Source of the DNA: Osmia lignaria lignaria
Lineage: Eukaryota > Arthropoda > Insecta > Hymenoptera > Megachilidae
Direction of reading: 5' to 3'
Assembly: GCF_051020975.1 (NCBI RefSeq)
Contig: NC_135032.1
Location: 4,774,001 to 4,838,000 of the forward strand
DNA: 64,000 nt
Both the position numbers and the translations under genes were made by a program. Under the pieces are notes generated by a model. It was not told where the DNA came from and made no database searches. It worked only from the letters and a program-made list of their open reading frames with translations. Below are positions 11,246-23,782 of this stretch, in pieces. Positions within the stretch are counted from its first letter, which is position 1. Each line of letters opens with the position of its first letter.

Positions 11246-12211
11246 TTGCAGATTTATCTCAAGGGAAGGGGCCTAACGGACTTATTTCGAGATATTTCTT
11301 CTTCTTGTTGTTCTTCTTCTGCACAGCTAAACTGGAAGTGGCATTTCCAGGTCGCAATAGTGCAGAGTTATCTAAAAGAAAGGAGCCACGGTGTTTCTGT
11401 ATCTCTATTATGTTGGTGCGGCTTCGGAACTTTTAAATATCTTGATATATCTCGAGAACTACGCGTCTGATCAAAAAATATCATAGAACATAAAAAGTAG
11501 GAAACATAATTCCATACAAAAAAGGTCTCTTAACATTTTGCCATAGCTCGCTTCGTTTCCGAGATATTAGCAGATTTATCTCAAGGGAAGGGGCCTGACG
11601 GACATATTTCGAGATATTTCTTCTTCTTGTTGTTCTTCTTCTGCACAGCTAAGCTGGAAGTGGCATTTGCAGCTCGCAATAGTGCAGAGTTATCTCAAAG
11701 AAAGGGGCCACGGTGTTTCTGTATCTCTATTATGTTGGTGCGGCTTCGGAACTTTTAAATATCTTGATATATCTCGAGATCTACGCATCTGATCAAAAAA
11801 TATCATAGAACATAAAAAGTAGGAAACTTAATTCTCTACAAAAAAGGTCTCTTAACATTTTGCCATAGCTCGCTTCGTTTCCGAGATATTTGCAGATTTA
11901 TCTCAAGGGAAGGGGCCTAACGGACTTATTTCGAGATATTTCTTCTTCTTCTTGTTCTTCTTCTGCACAGCTAAACTGGAAGTGGCATTTCCAGGTCGCA
12001 ATAGTGCAGAGTTATCTAAAAGAAAGGAGCCACGGTGTTTCTGTATCTCTATTATGTTGGTGCGGCTTCGGAACTTTTAAACATCTTGATATATCTCGAG
12101 AACTACGCGTCTGATCAAAAAATATCATAGAACATAAAAAGTAGGAAACATAATTCCATACAAAAAAGGTCTCTTAACATTTTGCCATAGCTCGCTTCGT
12201 TTCCGAGATAT
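11246..12211 (+). repeat. 966-bp trimer, copy 2
   Basis: This repeats the block 10280-11245 with the same private markers in the same order (ACTTATTTC, TATTAGCAG, TTCTTCTTCTTGTTC, ATTCCATAC). The only difference I noticed is AAACATCTTG in place of AAATATCTTG near 12080. A recent tandem duplication of three monomers is the simplest explanation. Confidence 0.9.
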
Positions 12212-12518
12212 TTGCAGATTTATCTCAAGGGAAGGGGCCTGACGGACATATTTCGAGATATTTCTTCTTCTGCACAGCTAAGCTGGAAGTGGCATTTGCA
12301 GCTCGCAATAGTGCAGAGTTATCTCAAAGAAAGGGGCCACGGTGTTTCTGTATCTCTATTATGTTGGTGCGGCTTCGGAACTTTTAAATATCTTGATATA
12401 TCTCGAGAACTACGCATCTGATCAAAAAATATCATACAACATAAAACGTAGGAAACTTAATTCTCTACAAAAAAGGTCTCTTAACATTTTGCCATAGCTA
12501 GCTTCGTTTCCGAGATAT
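12212..12518 (+). repeat. Shortest monomer, 307 bp (15-bp deletion)
   Basis: The pyrimidine tract here reads ATTTCTTCTTCTGCACAG, lacking 15 bp of TTC/TTG triplets compared with other units. The rest of the unit is an ordinary type II copy with small changes (ATCATACAAC, AAAACGTAGG). This is the largest indel in the window. Confidence 0.95.
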
Positions 12519-14450
12519 TTGCAGATTTATCTCAAGGGAAGGGGCCTAACGGACTTATTTCGAGATATTTCTTCTTCTTGTTGTTCTTCTTCTGCACAGC
12601 TAAGCTGGAAGTGGCATTTGCAGCTCGCAATTGTGCAGAGTTATCTCAAAGAGAGGGGCCACGGTGTTTCTGTATCTCTATTATGTTGGTGCGGCTTCGG
12701 AACTTTTAAATATCTTGATATATCTCGAGAACTACGAATCTGATCAGAAAATATCATAGAAGATAAAAAGTAGGAAACTTAATTCTCTACAAAAAAGGTC
12801 TCTTAACATTTTGCCATAGCTCGCTTCGTTTCCGAGATATTTGCAGATTTATCTCAAGGGAAGGGGCCTGACGGACATATTTCGAGATATTTCTTCTTCT
12901 TGTTGTTCTTCTTCTGCACAGCTAAGCTGGAAGTGGCATTTGCAGCACGCAATAGTGCACAGTTATCTCAAAGAAAGGGGCCACGGTGTTTCTGCATCTC
13001 TATTATGTTGGTGCGGCTTCGGAACTTTTAAATATCTCGATATATCTCGAGAACTACGCATCTGATCAAAAAATATCATAGAACATAAAAAGTAGGAAAC
13101 TTAATTCTCTACAAATAAGGTCTCTTAACATTTTGGCATAGCTCGCTTCGTTTCCGAGATATTTGCAGATTTATCTCAAGGGAATGGGCCTGACGGACAT
13201 ATTTCGAGATATTTCATCTTCTTGTTGTTCTTCTTCTGCACAGCTAAGCTGGAAGTGGCATTTGCAGCTCGCAATAGTGCAGAGTTATCGCAAAGAAAGG
13301 GGCCACGCTGTTTCTGTATCTCTATTATGTTGGTGCGGCTTCGGAACTTTTAAATATCTTGATATATCTCGAGAACTACGCATCTGATCAAAAAATATCA
13401 TAGAACATAAAAAGTAGGAAACTTAATTCTCTACAAAAAAGGTCTCTTAACGTTTTGCAATAGCTCGCTTCGTTTCCGAGATATTTGCAGATTTATCTCA
13501 AGGGAAGGGTCCTGATGGACATATTTCGAGATATTTCTTCTTGTTGTTGTTCTTCTTCTGCACAGTTAAACTGGAAGTGGCATTTCCAGCTCGCAATCGT
13601 GCAGAGTTATCTCAAAGAAAGGGGCCACGGTGTTTCTGTATCTCTATTATGTTGGTGCGGCTTCGGAACTTTTAAATATCTTGATATATCTCGAGAACTA
13701 CGCCTCTGATCGAAAAATATCATAGAACATAAAAAGTAGGAAACTTAATTCTCTACAAAAAAGGTCTCTTAACATTTTGCCATAGCTCGCTTCGTTTCCG
13801 AGATATTTGCAGATTTATCTCAAGGGAAGGGGCCTGACGGACATATTTCGAGATATTTCTTCTTCTTGTTGTTCTTCTTCTGCACAGCTAAGCTGGAAGT
13901 GGCATTTGCAGCTCGCAATAGTGCAGAGTTATCTCAAAGAAAGGGGCCACGGTGTTTCTGTATCTCTATTATGTTGGTGCGGCTTCGGAACTTTTAAATA
14001 TCTTGCTATATCTCGAGAACTACGCATCTGATCAAAAAATATCATAGAACATAAAAAGTAGGAAACCTAATTTTCTACAAAAAAGGTCTCTTAACATTTT
14101 GCCGTAGCTCGCTTCGTTTCCGAGATATTTGCAGATTTATCTCAAGGGAAGGGGTCTGACGGACATATTTCGAGATATTTCTTCTTCTTGTTGTTCTTCT
14201 TCTGCACAGCTAAGCTGGAAGTGGCATTTGCAGCTCGCAATAGTGCACAGTTATCTCAAAGAAAGGGGCCACGGTGTTTCTGTATCTCTATTATGTTGGT
14301 GCGGCTTCGGAACTTTTAAATATCTCGATATATCTCGAGAACTACGCATCTGATCAAAAAATATCATAGAACATAAAAAGTAGGAAACTTAATTCTCTAC
14401 AAATAAGGTCTCTTAACATTTTGGCATAGCTCGCTTCGTTTCCGAGATAT
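12519..14450 (+). repeat. Mixed type II monomers
   Basis: There are six units, mostly type II. The units at 12841 and 14129 share a tail ACAAATAAGG and TTTTGGCATAG, 1288 bp (four units) apart, so this may be a degraded four-unit repeat. The unit at 13485 shares GGGTCCTGATGG and the preceding TTAACGTTTTGCAATAGC with the distant unit at 7383. The unit at 13163 has GGGAATGGG and TTATCGCAAAG as private changes. Confidence 0.7.
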
Positions 14451-17346
14451 TTGCAGATTTATCTCAAGGGAAGGGGCCTGACGGACATATTTCGAGATAT
14501 TTCTTCTTCTTGTTGTTCTTCTTCTGCACAGCTAAGCTGGAAGTGGCATTTGCGGCTCGCACTAGTGCAGAGTTATCTCAAAGAAAGGGGCCACGGTGTT
14601 TCTGTATCTCTATTATGTTGGTGCGGCTTCGGAACTTTTAAATATCTCGATGTATCTCGAAAACTACGCTTCTGATCAAAAAATATCATAGAACATAAAT
14701 TGTAGGAAACATAATTCTCTACAAAAAAGGTCTCTTAACATTTTGCCATAGCTCGCTTTGTTTCCGAGATATTTGCAGATTTATCTCAAGGGAAGGGGCC
14801 TGACGGACATATTTCGAGATATTTCTTCTTCTTGTTGTTCTTCTTCTGCACAGCTAAGCTGGAAGTGGCATTTGCGGCTCGCACTAGTGCAGAGTTATCT
14901 CAAAGAAAGGGGCCACGGTGTTTCTGTATCCTTATTATGTTGGTGCGGCTTCGGAACTTTTAAATATCTCGATATATCTCGAAAACTACGCTTCTGATCA
15001 AAAAATATCATAGAACATAAATTGTAGGAAACATAATTCTCTATAAAAAACGTCTCTTAACATTTTGCCATAGCTCGCTTCGTTTCCGAGATATTTGCAG
15101 ATTCAGCTCAAAGGAACTGGCCTGACGGACATATTTCGAGATATTTCTTCTTCTTGTTGTTCTTCCTCTGCACAGCTAAGCTGGAAGTGGCATTTGCAGC
15201 TCGCAATAGTGCAGAGTTATCTCAAAGAAAGGGGCCACGGTGTTTCTGTATCTCTATTATGTTGGTGCGGCTTCGGAACTTTTAAATATCTTGATATATC
15301 TCGAGAACTACGCATCTGATCAAAAAATGTCATAGAACATAAAAAGTAGGAAACTTAATTCTCTACAAAAAAGGTCTCTTAACATTTTGCCATAGCTCGC
15401 TTCGTTTCCGAGATATTTGCAGATTTATCTCAAGGGAAGGGGCCTGACGGACATATTTCGAGATATTTCTTCTTCTTGTTGTTCTTCTTCTGCACAGCTA
15501 AGCTGGAAGTGGCATTTGCGGCTCGCACTAGTGCAGAGTTATCTCAAAGAAAGGGGCCACGGTGTTTCTGTATCTCTATTATGTTGGTGCGGCTTCGGAA
15601 CTTTTAAATATCTCGATGTATCTCGAAAACTACGCTTCTGATCAAAAAATATCATAGAACATAAATTGTAGGAAACATAATTCTCTACAAAAAAGGTCTC
15701 TTAACATTTTGCCATAGCTCGCTTCGTTTCCGAGATATTTGCAGATTTATCTCAAGGGAAGGGGCCTGACGGACATATTTCGAGATATTTCTTCTTCTTG
15801 TTGTTCTTCTTCTGCACAGCTAAGCTGGAAGTGGCATTTGCGGCTCGCACTAGTGCAGAGTTATCTCAAAGAAAGGGGCCACGGTGTTTCTGTATCCCTA
15901 TTATATTGGTGCGGCTTCGGAACTTTTAAATATCTCGATATATCTCGAAAACTACGCTTCTGATCAAAAAATATCATAGAACATAAATTGTAGGAAACAT
16001 AATTCTCTATAAAAAACGTCTCTTAACATTTTGTCATAGCTCGCTTCGTTTCCGAGATATTTGCAGATTCAGCTCAAAGGAACTGGCCTGACGGACATAT
16101 TTCGAGATATTTCTTCTTCTTGTTATTCTTCCTCTGCACAGCTAAGCTGGAAGTGGCATTTGCAGCTCGCAATAGTGCAGAGTTATCTCAAAGAAAGGGG
16201 CCACGGTGTTTCTGTATCTCTATTATGTTGGTGCGGCTTCGGAGCTTTTAAATATCTTGATATATCTCGAGAACTACGCATCTGATCAAAAAATATCATA
16301 GAACATAAAAAGTAGGAAACTTAATTCTCTACAAAAAGGTGTCTTAACATTTTGCCATAGCTCGCTTCGTTTCCGAGATATTTGCAGATTTATCTCAAGG
16401 GAAGGGGCCTGACGGACATATTTCGAGATATTTCTTCTTCTTGTTGTTCTTCTTCTGCACAGCTAAGCTGGAAGTGGCATTTGCGGCTCGCACTAGTGCA
16501 GAGTTATCTCAAAGAAAGGGGCCACGGTGTTTCTGTATCTCTATTATGTTGGTGCGGCTTCGGAACTTTTAAATATCTCGATGTATCTCGAAAACTACGC
16601 TTCTGATCAAAAAATATCATAGAACATAAATTGTAGGAAACATAATTCTCTACAAAAAAGGTCTCTTAACATTTTGCCATAGCTCGCTTCGTTTCCGAGA
16701 TATTTGCAGATTTATCTCAAGGGAAGGGGCCTGACGGACATATTTCGAGATATTTCTTCTTCTTGTTGTTCTTCTTCTGCACAGCTAAGCTGGAAGTGGC
16801 ATTTGCGGCTCGCACTAGTGCAGAGTTATCTCAAAGAAAGGGGCCACGGTGTTTCTGTATCCCTATTATGTTGGTGCGGCTTCGGAACTTTTAAATATCT
16901 CGATATATCTCGAAAACTACGCTTCTGATCAAAAAATATCATAGAACATAAATTGTAGGAAACATAATTCTCTATAAAAAACGTCTCTTAACATTTTGTC
17001 ATAGCTCGCTTCGTTTCCGAGATATTTGCAGATTCAGCTCAAAGGAACTGGCCTGACGGACATATTTCGAGATATTTCTTCTTCTTGTTATTCTTCCTCT
17101 GCACAGCTAAGCTGGAAGTGGCATTTGCAGCTCGCAATAGTGCAGAGTTATCTCAAAGAAAGGGGCCACGTTGTTTCTGTATCTCTATTATGTTGGTGCG
17201 GCTTCGGAGCTTTTAAATATCTTGATATATCTCGAGAACTACGCATCTGATCAAAAAATATCATAGAACATAAAAAGTAGGAAACTTAATTCTCTACAAA
17301 AAGGTGTCTTAACATTTTGCCATAGCTCGCTTCGTTTCCGAGATAT
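14451..17346 (+). repeat. Three tandem copies of a 966-bp trimer
   Basis: Copies start at 14451, 15417 and 16382. Each holds a type I unit with CTCGATGTATC, a type I unit with the CTCTATAAAAAACGTCTC tail, and a unit starting CAGATTCAGCTCAAAGG. Copies two and three are 965 bp, because both end in ACAAAAAGGTGTC with one A lost, and both have TTGTTATTCTTCC in the last unit. These shared changes mark them as the most recent pair. The same trimer organisation is seen at 627-2558. Confidence 0.9.
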
Positions 17347-17990
17347 TTGCAGATTTATCTCAAGGGAAGGGGCCTGACGGACATATTTCGAGATATTTCT
17401 TCTTCTTGTTGTTCTTCTTCTGCACAGCTAAGCTGGAAGTGGCATTTGCGGCTCGTACTAGTGCAGAGTTATCTCAAAGAAAGGGGCCACGGTGTTTCTG
17501 TATCTGTATTATGTTGGTGCGGCTTCGGAACTTTTAAATATCTTGATATATCTCGAGAACTACGCGTCTGATCAAAAAATATCATAGAACATAAAAAGTA
17601 GGAAACATAATTCTCTACAAAAAAGGTCTCTTAACATTTTGCCATAGCTCGCTTCGTTTCCGAGATATTTGCAGATTTATCTCAAGGGAAGGGGCCTGAC
17701 GGACATATTTCGAGATATTTCTTCTTCTTGTTGTTCTTCTTCTGCACAGCTAAGCTGGAAGTGGCATTTGCGGCTCGCACTAGTGCAGAGTTATCTCAAA
17801 GAAAGGGGCCACGGTGTTTCTGTATCTGTATTATGTTGGTGCGGCTTCGGAACTTTTAAATATCTTGATATATCTCGAGAACTACGCGTCTGATCAAAAA
17901 ATATCATAGAACATAAAAAGTAGGAAACATAATTCTCTACAAAAAAGGTCTCTTAACATTTTGCCATAGCTCGCTTCGTTTCCGAGATAT
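17347..17990 (+). repeat. Tandem pair of near-identical monomers
   Basis: The units at 17347 and 17669 share CTGTATTATG, ACGCGTCTGATC and the hybrid tail AAAAAGTAGGAAACATAA. They differ at GCTCGTACTAG versus GCTCGCACTAG. The unit at 20563 carries the same GCTCGTACTAG and CTGTATTATG with a type I tail, so this variant is scattered locally. Confidence 0.85.
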
Positions 17991-18952
17991 TTGCAGATTT
18001 ATCTCAAGGGAAGGGGCCTGACGGACATATTTCGAGATATTTCTTCTTCTTGTTGTTCTTCTTCTGCACAGCTAAGCTGGAAGTGGCATTTGCGGCTCGC
18101 ACTAGTGCACAGTTATCTCAAAGAAAGGGGCCACGGTGTTTCTGTATCTCTAATATGTTGGTGCGGCTTCGGAACTTTAAGTATCTCGATATATCTCGAA
18201 AACTACGCTTCTGATCAAAAAATATCATAGAGCGTAAATTGTAGGAAACATTATTCTCTACAAAAAAGGTCTCTTAACATTTTGCCATAGCTCGCTTCGT
18301 TTCCGAGATATTTGCAGATTCATCTCAAGGGAAGTGGCCTGACGGACATATTTCGAGATATTTCTTCTTCTTGTTGTTCTTCTTCTGCACAGCTAAGCTG
18401 GAAGTGGCATTTGCAGCTCGCAATAGTGCAGAGTTATCCCAAAGAAAGGTGCCACGGTGTTTCTGTATCTCTATTATGTTGGTGCGGCTTCGGAACTTTT
18501 AAATATCTTGATATATCTCGAGAACTACGCATCTGATCAAAAAATATCATACCACATAAAAAGTAGGAAACTTAATTCTCTACAAGAAAGGTCTCTAAAC
18601 ATTTTGCCATAGCTCGCTTCGTTTCCGAGATATTTGCAGATTTATCTCAAGGGAAGGGGCCTGACGGACATATTTCGAGATATTTCTTCTTCTTGTTGTT
18701 CTTCTGCACAGCTAAGCTGGAAGTGGCATTTGCGGCTCGCACTAGTGCAGAGTTATCTCAAAGAAAGGGGCCACGGTGTTTCTGTATCTCTATTATGTTG
18801 GTGCGGCTTCGGAACTTTTAAATATCTTGATATATCTCGAAAACTACGCGTCTGATCAAAAAATATCATAGAACATAAATTGTAGGAAACATAATTCTCT
18901 ACAAAAAAGGTCTCTTAACATTTTGCCATAGCTCGCTTGGTTTCCGAGATAT
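17991..18952 (+). repeat. Three variant monomers with indels
   Basis: The unit at 17991 has CTAATATG and loses one T in GGAACTTTAAG (321 bp). The unit at 18312 starts CAGATTCATCTC, has TTATCCCAAAG, and ends with ATCATACCACAT and CTACAAGAAAGG, a tail also seen at 41170-41491. The unit at 18634 has a 3-bp deletion in the TTC tract (319 bp). Confidence 0.8.
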
Positions 18953-19596
18953 TTGCAGATATATCTCAAGGGCAGGGGCCTGACGGACATATTTCGAGAT
19001 ATTTCTTCTTCTTGTTGTTCTTCTTCTGCACAGCTAAGCTGGAAGTGGCATTTACAGCTCGCAATAGTGCAGAGTTATCTCAAAGAAAGGAGCCGCGGTG
19101 TTTCTGTATCTCTATTATGTTGGTGCGGCTTCGTAACTTTTAAATATCTAGATATATCTCGAAAACTACGCTTCTGATCAAAAAATATCATAGAACATAA
19201 ATTGTAGGAAACATAATTCTCTACAAAAAAGGTCTCTTAACATTTTGCCATAGCTCGCTTGGTTTTCGAGATATTTGCAGATATATCTCAAGGGCAGGGG
19301 CCTGACGGACATATTTCGAGATATTTCTTCTTCTTGTTGTTCTTCTTCTGCACAGCTAAGCTGGAAGTGGCATTTACAGCTCGCAATAGTGCAGAGTTAT
19401 CTCAAAGAAAGGAGCCGCGGTGTTTCTGTATCTCTATTATGTTGGTGCGGCTTCGTAACTTTTAAATATCTAGATATATCTCGAAAACTACGCTTCTGAT
19501 CAAAAAATATCATAGAACATAAATTGTAGGAAACATAATTCTCTACAAAAAAGGTCTCTTAACATTTTGCCATAGCTCGCTTGGTTTTCGAGATAT
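18953..19596 (+). repeat. Tandem monomer duplication with rare variants
   Basis: The units at 18953 and 19275 share AAGGGCAGGGG, GGAGCCGCGG, CTTCGTAAC and ATCTAGATAT, a set seen nowhere else together. They differ just upstream of the phase mark (GGTTTCCGAG versus GGTTTTCGAG). The next unit (19597) keeps GGTTTTCGAG and AAGGGCAGGGG but then switches to other states, which marks a recombination point inside it. Confidence 0.88.
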
Positions 19597-20562
19597 TTGC
19601 AGATATATCTCAAGGGCAGGGGCCTGACGGACATATTTCGAGATATTTCTTCTTCTTGTTGTTCTTCTTCTGCACAGCTAAGCTCGAAGTGGCATTTGCG
19701 GCTCGCACTAGTGCACAGTTATCTCAAAGAAAGGGGCCACGGTGTTTCGGTATCTCTATTATGTTGGTGCGGCTTCGGAACTTTTAAATATCTTGATATA
19801 TCTCGAGAACTACGCATCTGATCAAAAAATATCATAGAACATAAAAAGTAGGAAACTTAATTCTCTATAAATAAGGTCTCTTAACATTTTGCCATAGCTC
19901 GCTTCGTTTCCGAGATATTTGCAGATTCAGCTCAAAGGAACTGGCCTGACGGACATATTTCGAGATATTTCTTCTTCTTGTTGTTCTTCTTCTGCACAGC
20001 TAAGCTGGAAGTGGCATTTGCGGCTCGCACTAGTGCACAGTTATCTCAAAGAAAGGGGCCACGGTGTTTCGGTATCTCTATTATGTTGGTGCGGCTTCGG
20101 AACTTTTAAATATCTTGATATATCTCGAGAACTACGCATCTGATCAAAAAATATCATAGAACATAAAAAGTAGGAAACTTAATTCTCTATAAATAAGGTC
20201 TCTTAACATTTTGCCATAGCTCGCTTCGTTTCCGAGATATTTGCAGATTTATCTCAAGGGAAGGGGCCTCACGGACATATTTCGAGATATTTCTTCTTCT
20301 TGTTGTTCTTCTTCTGCACAGCTAAGCTGGAAGTGGCATTTGCAGCTCGCAATAGTGCAGAGATATCTCAAAGAAAGGGGCCACGGTGTTTCGGTATCTC
20401 TATTATGTTGGTGCGGCTTCGGAACTTTTAAATATCTTGATATATCTCGAGAACTACGCATCTGATCAAAAAATATCATAGAACATAAAAAGTAGGAAAC
20501 TTAATTCTCTACAAAAAAGGTCTCTTAACATTTTGCCATAGCTCGCTTCGTTTCCGAGATAT
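19597..20562 (+). repeat. Three monomers sharing GTTTCGGTATC
   Basis: The units at 19597, 19919 and 20241 have GTTTCGGTATC where all others have GTTTCTGTATC. Their 5' halves differ: one has AAGGGCAGGGG, one CAGCTCAAAGGAACTGG and one GGCCTCACGG. The first two also share a CTCTATAAATAAGG tail. One 3' segment therefore appears to have spread onto three different 5' contexts, as expected from gene conversion. Confidence 0.8.
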
Positions 20563-23500
20563 TTGCAGATTTATCTCAAGGGAAGGGGCCTGACGGACAT
20601 ATTTCGAGATATTTCTTCTTCTTGTTGTTCTTCTTCTGCACAGCTAAGCTGGAAGTGGCATTTGCGGCTCGTACTAGTGCAGAGTTATCTCAAAGAAAGG
20701 GGCCACGGTGTTTCTGTATCTGTATTATGTTGGTGCGGCTTCGGAACTTTTAAATATCTCGATATATCTCGAAAACTACGCCTCTGATCAAAAAATATCA
20801 TAGAACATAAATTGTAGGAAACATTATTCTCTACAAAAAAGGTCTCTTAACATTTTGCCATAGCTCGCTTCGTTTCCGAGATATTTGCAGATATATCTCA
20901 AGGGAAGGGGCCTGACGGACATATTTCGAGATATTTCTTCTTCTTGTTGTTCTTCTTCTGCACAGCTAAGCTGGAAGTGGCATTTACAGCTCGCAATAGT
21001 GCAGAGTTATATCAAAGAAAGGGGCCACGGTGTTTCTGTATCTCTATTATGTTGGTGCGGCTTCGGAACTTTTAAATATCTTGATATATCTCGAGAACTA
21101 CGCATCTGATCAAAAAATATCATAGAACCTGAAAAGTAGGAAACTTAATTCTCTACAAAAAAGGTCTCTTAACATTTTGCCATAGCTCGCTTCGTTTCCG
21201 AGATATTTGCAGATTTATCTGAAGGGAAGGGGCCTAACGGACATATTTCGAGATATTTCTTCTTCTTGTTGTTCTTCTTCTGCACAGCTAAACTGGAAGT
21301 GGCATTTGCGGCTCGCACTAGTGCAGAGTTATCTCAAAGAAAGGGGCCACGGTGTTTCTGTATCTCTATTATGTTGGTGCGGCTTCGGAACTTTTAAATA
21401 TCTCGATATATCTCGAAAACTACGCTTCTGATCAAAAAATATCATAGAACATAAATTGTAGGAAACATAATTCTCTACAAAAACGGTCTCTTAACATTTT
21501 GCCATAGCTCGCTTCGTTTCCGAGATATTTGCAGATATATCTCAAGGGAAGGGGCCTGACGGACATATTTCGAGATATTTCTTCTTCTTGTTGTTCTTCT
21601 TCTGCACAGCTAAGCTGGAAGTGGCATTTACAGCTCGCAATAGTGCAGAGTTATCTCAAAGAAAGGGGCCACGGTGTTTCTGTATCTCTATTATGTTGGT
21701 GCGGCTTCGGAACTTTTAAATATCTTGATATATCTCGAGAACTACGCATCTGATCAAAAAATATCATAGAACATAAAAAGTAGGAAACTTAATTCTCTAC
21801 AAAAAAGGTCTCTTAACATTTTGCCATTGCTCGCTTCGTTTCCGAGATATTTGCAGATTTATCTCAAGGGAAGGGGCCTGACGGACATATTTCGAGATAT
21901 TTCTTCTTCTTGTTGTTCTTCTTCTGCACAGCTAAGCTGGAAGTGGCATTTGCGGCTCGCACTAGTGCAGAGTTATCTCAACGAAAGGGGCCACGGTGTT
22001 TCTGTATCTCTATTATGTTGGTGCGGCTTCGGAACCTTTAAATATCTCGATATATCTCGAAAACTACGCTTCTGATCAAAAAATATCATAGAACATAAAT
22101 TGTAGGAAGCATAATTCTCTACAAAAAAGGTCTCTTAACATCTTGCCATAGCTCGCTTCGTTTCCGAGATATTTGCAGATATATCTCAAGGGAAGCGGCC
22201 TGACGGACATATTTCGAGATATTTCTTCTTCTTGTTGTTCTTCTTCTGCACACCTAAGCTGGAAGTGGCATTTGCGGCTCGGACTGGTGCAGAGTTATCT
22301 CAAAGAAAGGGGCCACGGTGTTTCTGTATCTCTATTATGTTGGTGCGGCTTCGGAACTTTTAAATATCTCGATATATCTCGAAAACTACGCTTCTGATCA
22401 AAAAATATCATAGAACCTAAATTGTAGGAAACATAATTCTCTACAAAAAAGGTCTCTTAACATTTTGCCATAGCTCGCTTCGTTTCCGAGATATTTGCAT
22501 ATTTATCTCAAGGGAAGGGGCCTGACGGGCATATTTCGAGATATTTCTTCTTCTTGTTGTTCTTCCTCTGCACAGCTAAGCTGGAAGTGGCATTTGCAGC
22601 TCGCAATAGTGCAGAGTTATCTCAAAGAAAGGGGCCACGGTGTTTCTGTATCTCTATTATGTTGGTGCGGCTTCGGAACTTTTAAATATCTTGATATATC
22701 TCGAGAGCTACGCATCTGATCAAAAAATATCATAGAACATGAAAAGTAGGAAACTTAATTCTCTACAAAAAAGGTCTCTTAACATTTTGCCATAGCTCGC
22801 TTCGTTTCCGAAATATTTGCAGATTCAGCTCAATGGAACTGGCCTGACGGACATATTTCGAGATATTTCTTCTTCTTGTTGTTCTTCCTCTGCACAGCTA
22901 AGCTGGAAGTGGCATTTGCAGCTCGCAATAGTGCAGAGTTATCTTAAAGAAAGGGGCCACGGTGTTTCTGTATCTCTATTATGTTGGTGCGGCTTCGGAA
23001 CTTTTAAATATCTTGATATATCTCGAGAACTACGCATCTGATCAAAAAATGTCATAGAACATAAAAAGTAGGAAACTTAATTCTCTACAAAAAAGGTCTC
23101 TTAACATTTTGCCATAGCTCGCTTCGTTTCCGAGATATTTGCATATATATCTCAAGGGAAGGGGCCTGACGGACATATTTCGAGATATTTCTTCTTCTTG
23201 TTGTTCTTCTTCTGCACAGCTAAGCTGGAAGTGGCATTTGCGGCTCGCACTAGTGCAGAGTTATCTCAAAGAAAGGGGCCACGGTGTTTCTGTATCTCTA
23301 TTATGTTGGTGCGGCTTCGGAACTTTTAAATATCTCGATATATCTCGAAAACTACGCTTCTGATCAAAAAATATCATAGAACATAAAAAGTAGGAAACTT
23401 AATTCTCTACAAAAAAGGTCTCTTAACATTTTGCCATAGCTCGCTTCGTTTCCGAGATATTTGCAGATTTATCTCAAGGGAAGGGGCCTAACGGACATAT

Positions 23501-23782
23501 TTCGAGATATTTCTTCTTCTTGTTGTTCTTCTTCTGCACAGCTAAACTGGAAGTGGCATTTCCAGCTCGCAATAGTGTAGAGTTATCTCAAAGAAAGGGG
23601 CCACGGTGTTTCTGTATCTCTATTATGTTGGTGCGGTTTCGGAACTTTTAAATATCTTGATATATCTCGAGAACTACGCATCTGATCAAAAAATATCATA
23701 GAACATAAAAAGTAGGAAACTTAATTCTCTACAAAAAAGGTCTCTTAACATTTTGCCATAGCTCGCTTCGTTTCCGAGATAT
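20563..23782 (+). repeat. Alternating and mixed monomers
   Basis: Ten units. The units at 20885, 21207, 21529 and 21851 alternate type II (with TTTACAGCTCGC) and type I, repeating the 644-bp dimer order seen near 3 kb. The unit at 21207 has TTATCTGAAGGG and AGCTAAACTGG. The unit at 22173 has GCACACCTAAGC and GGACTGGTGC. The unit at 23461 has AATAGTGTAGAG, which puts TAG into the recurrent frame. Confidence 0.7.
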
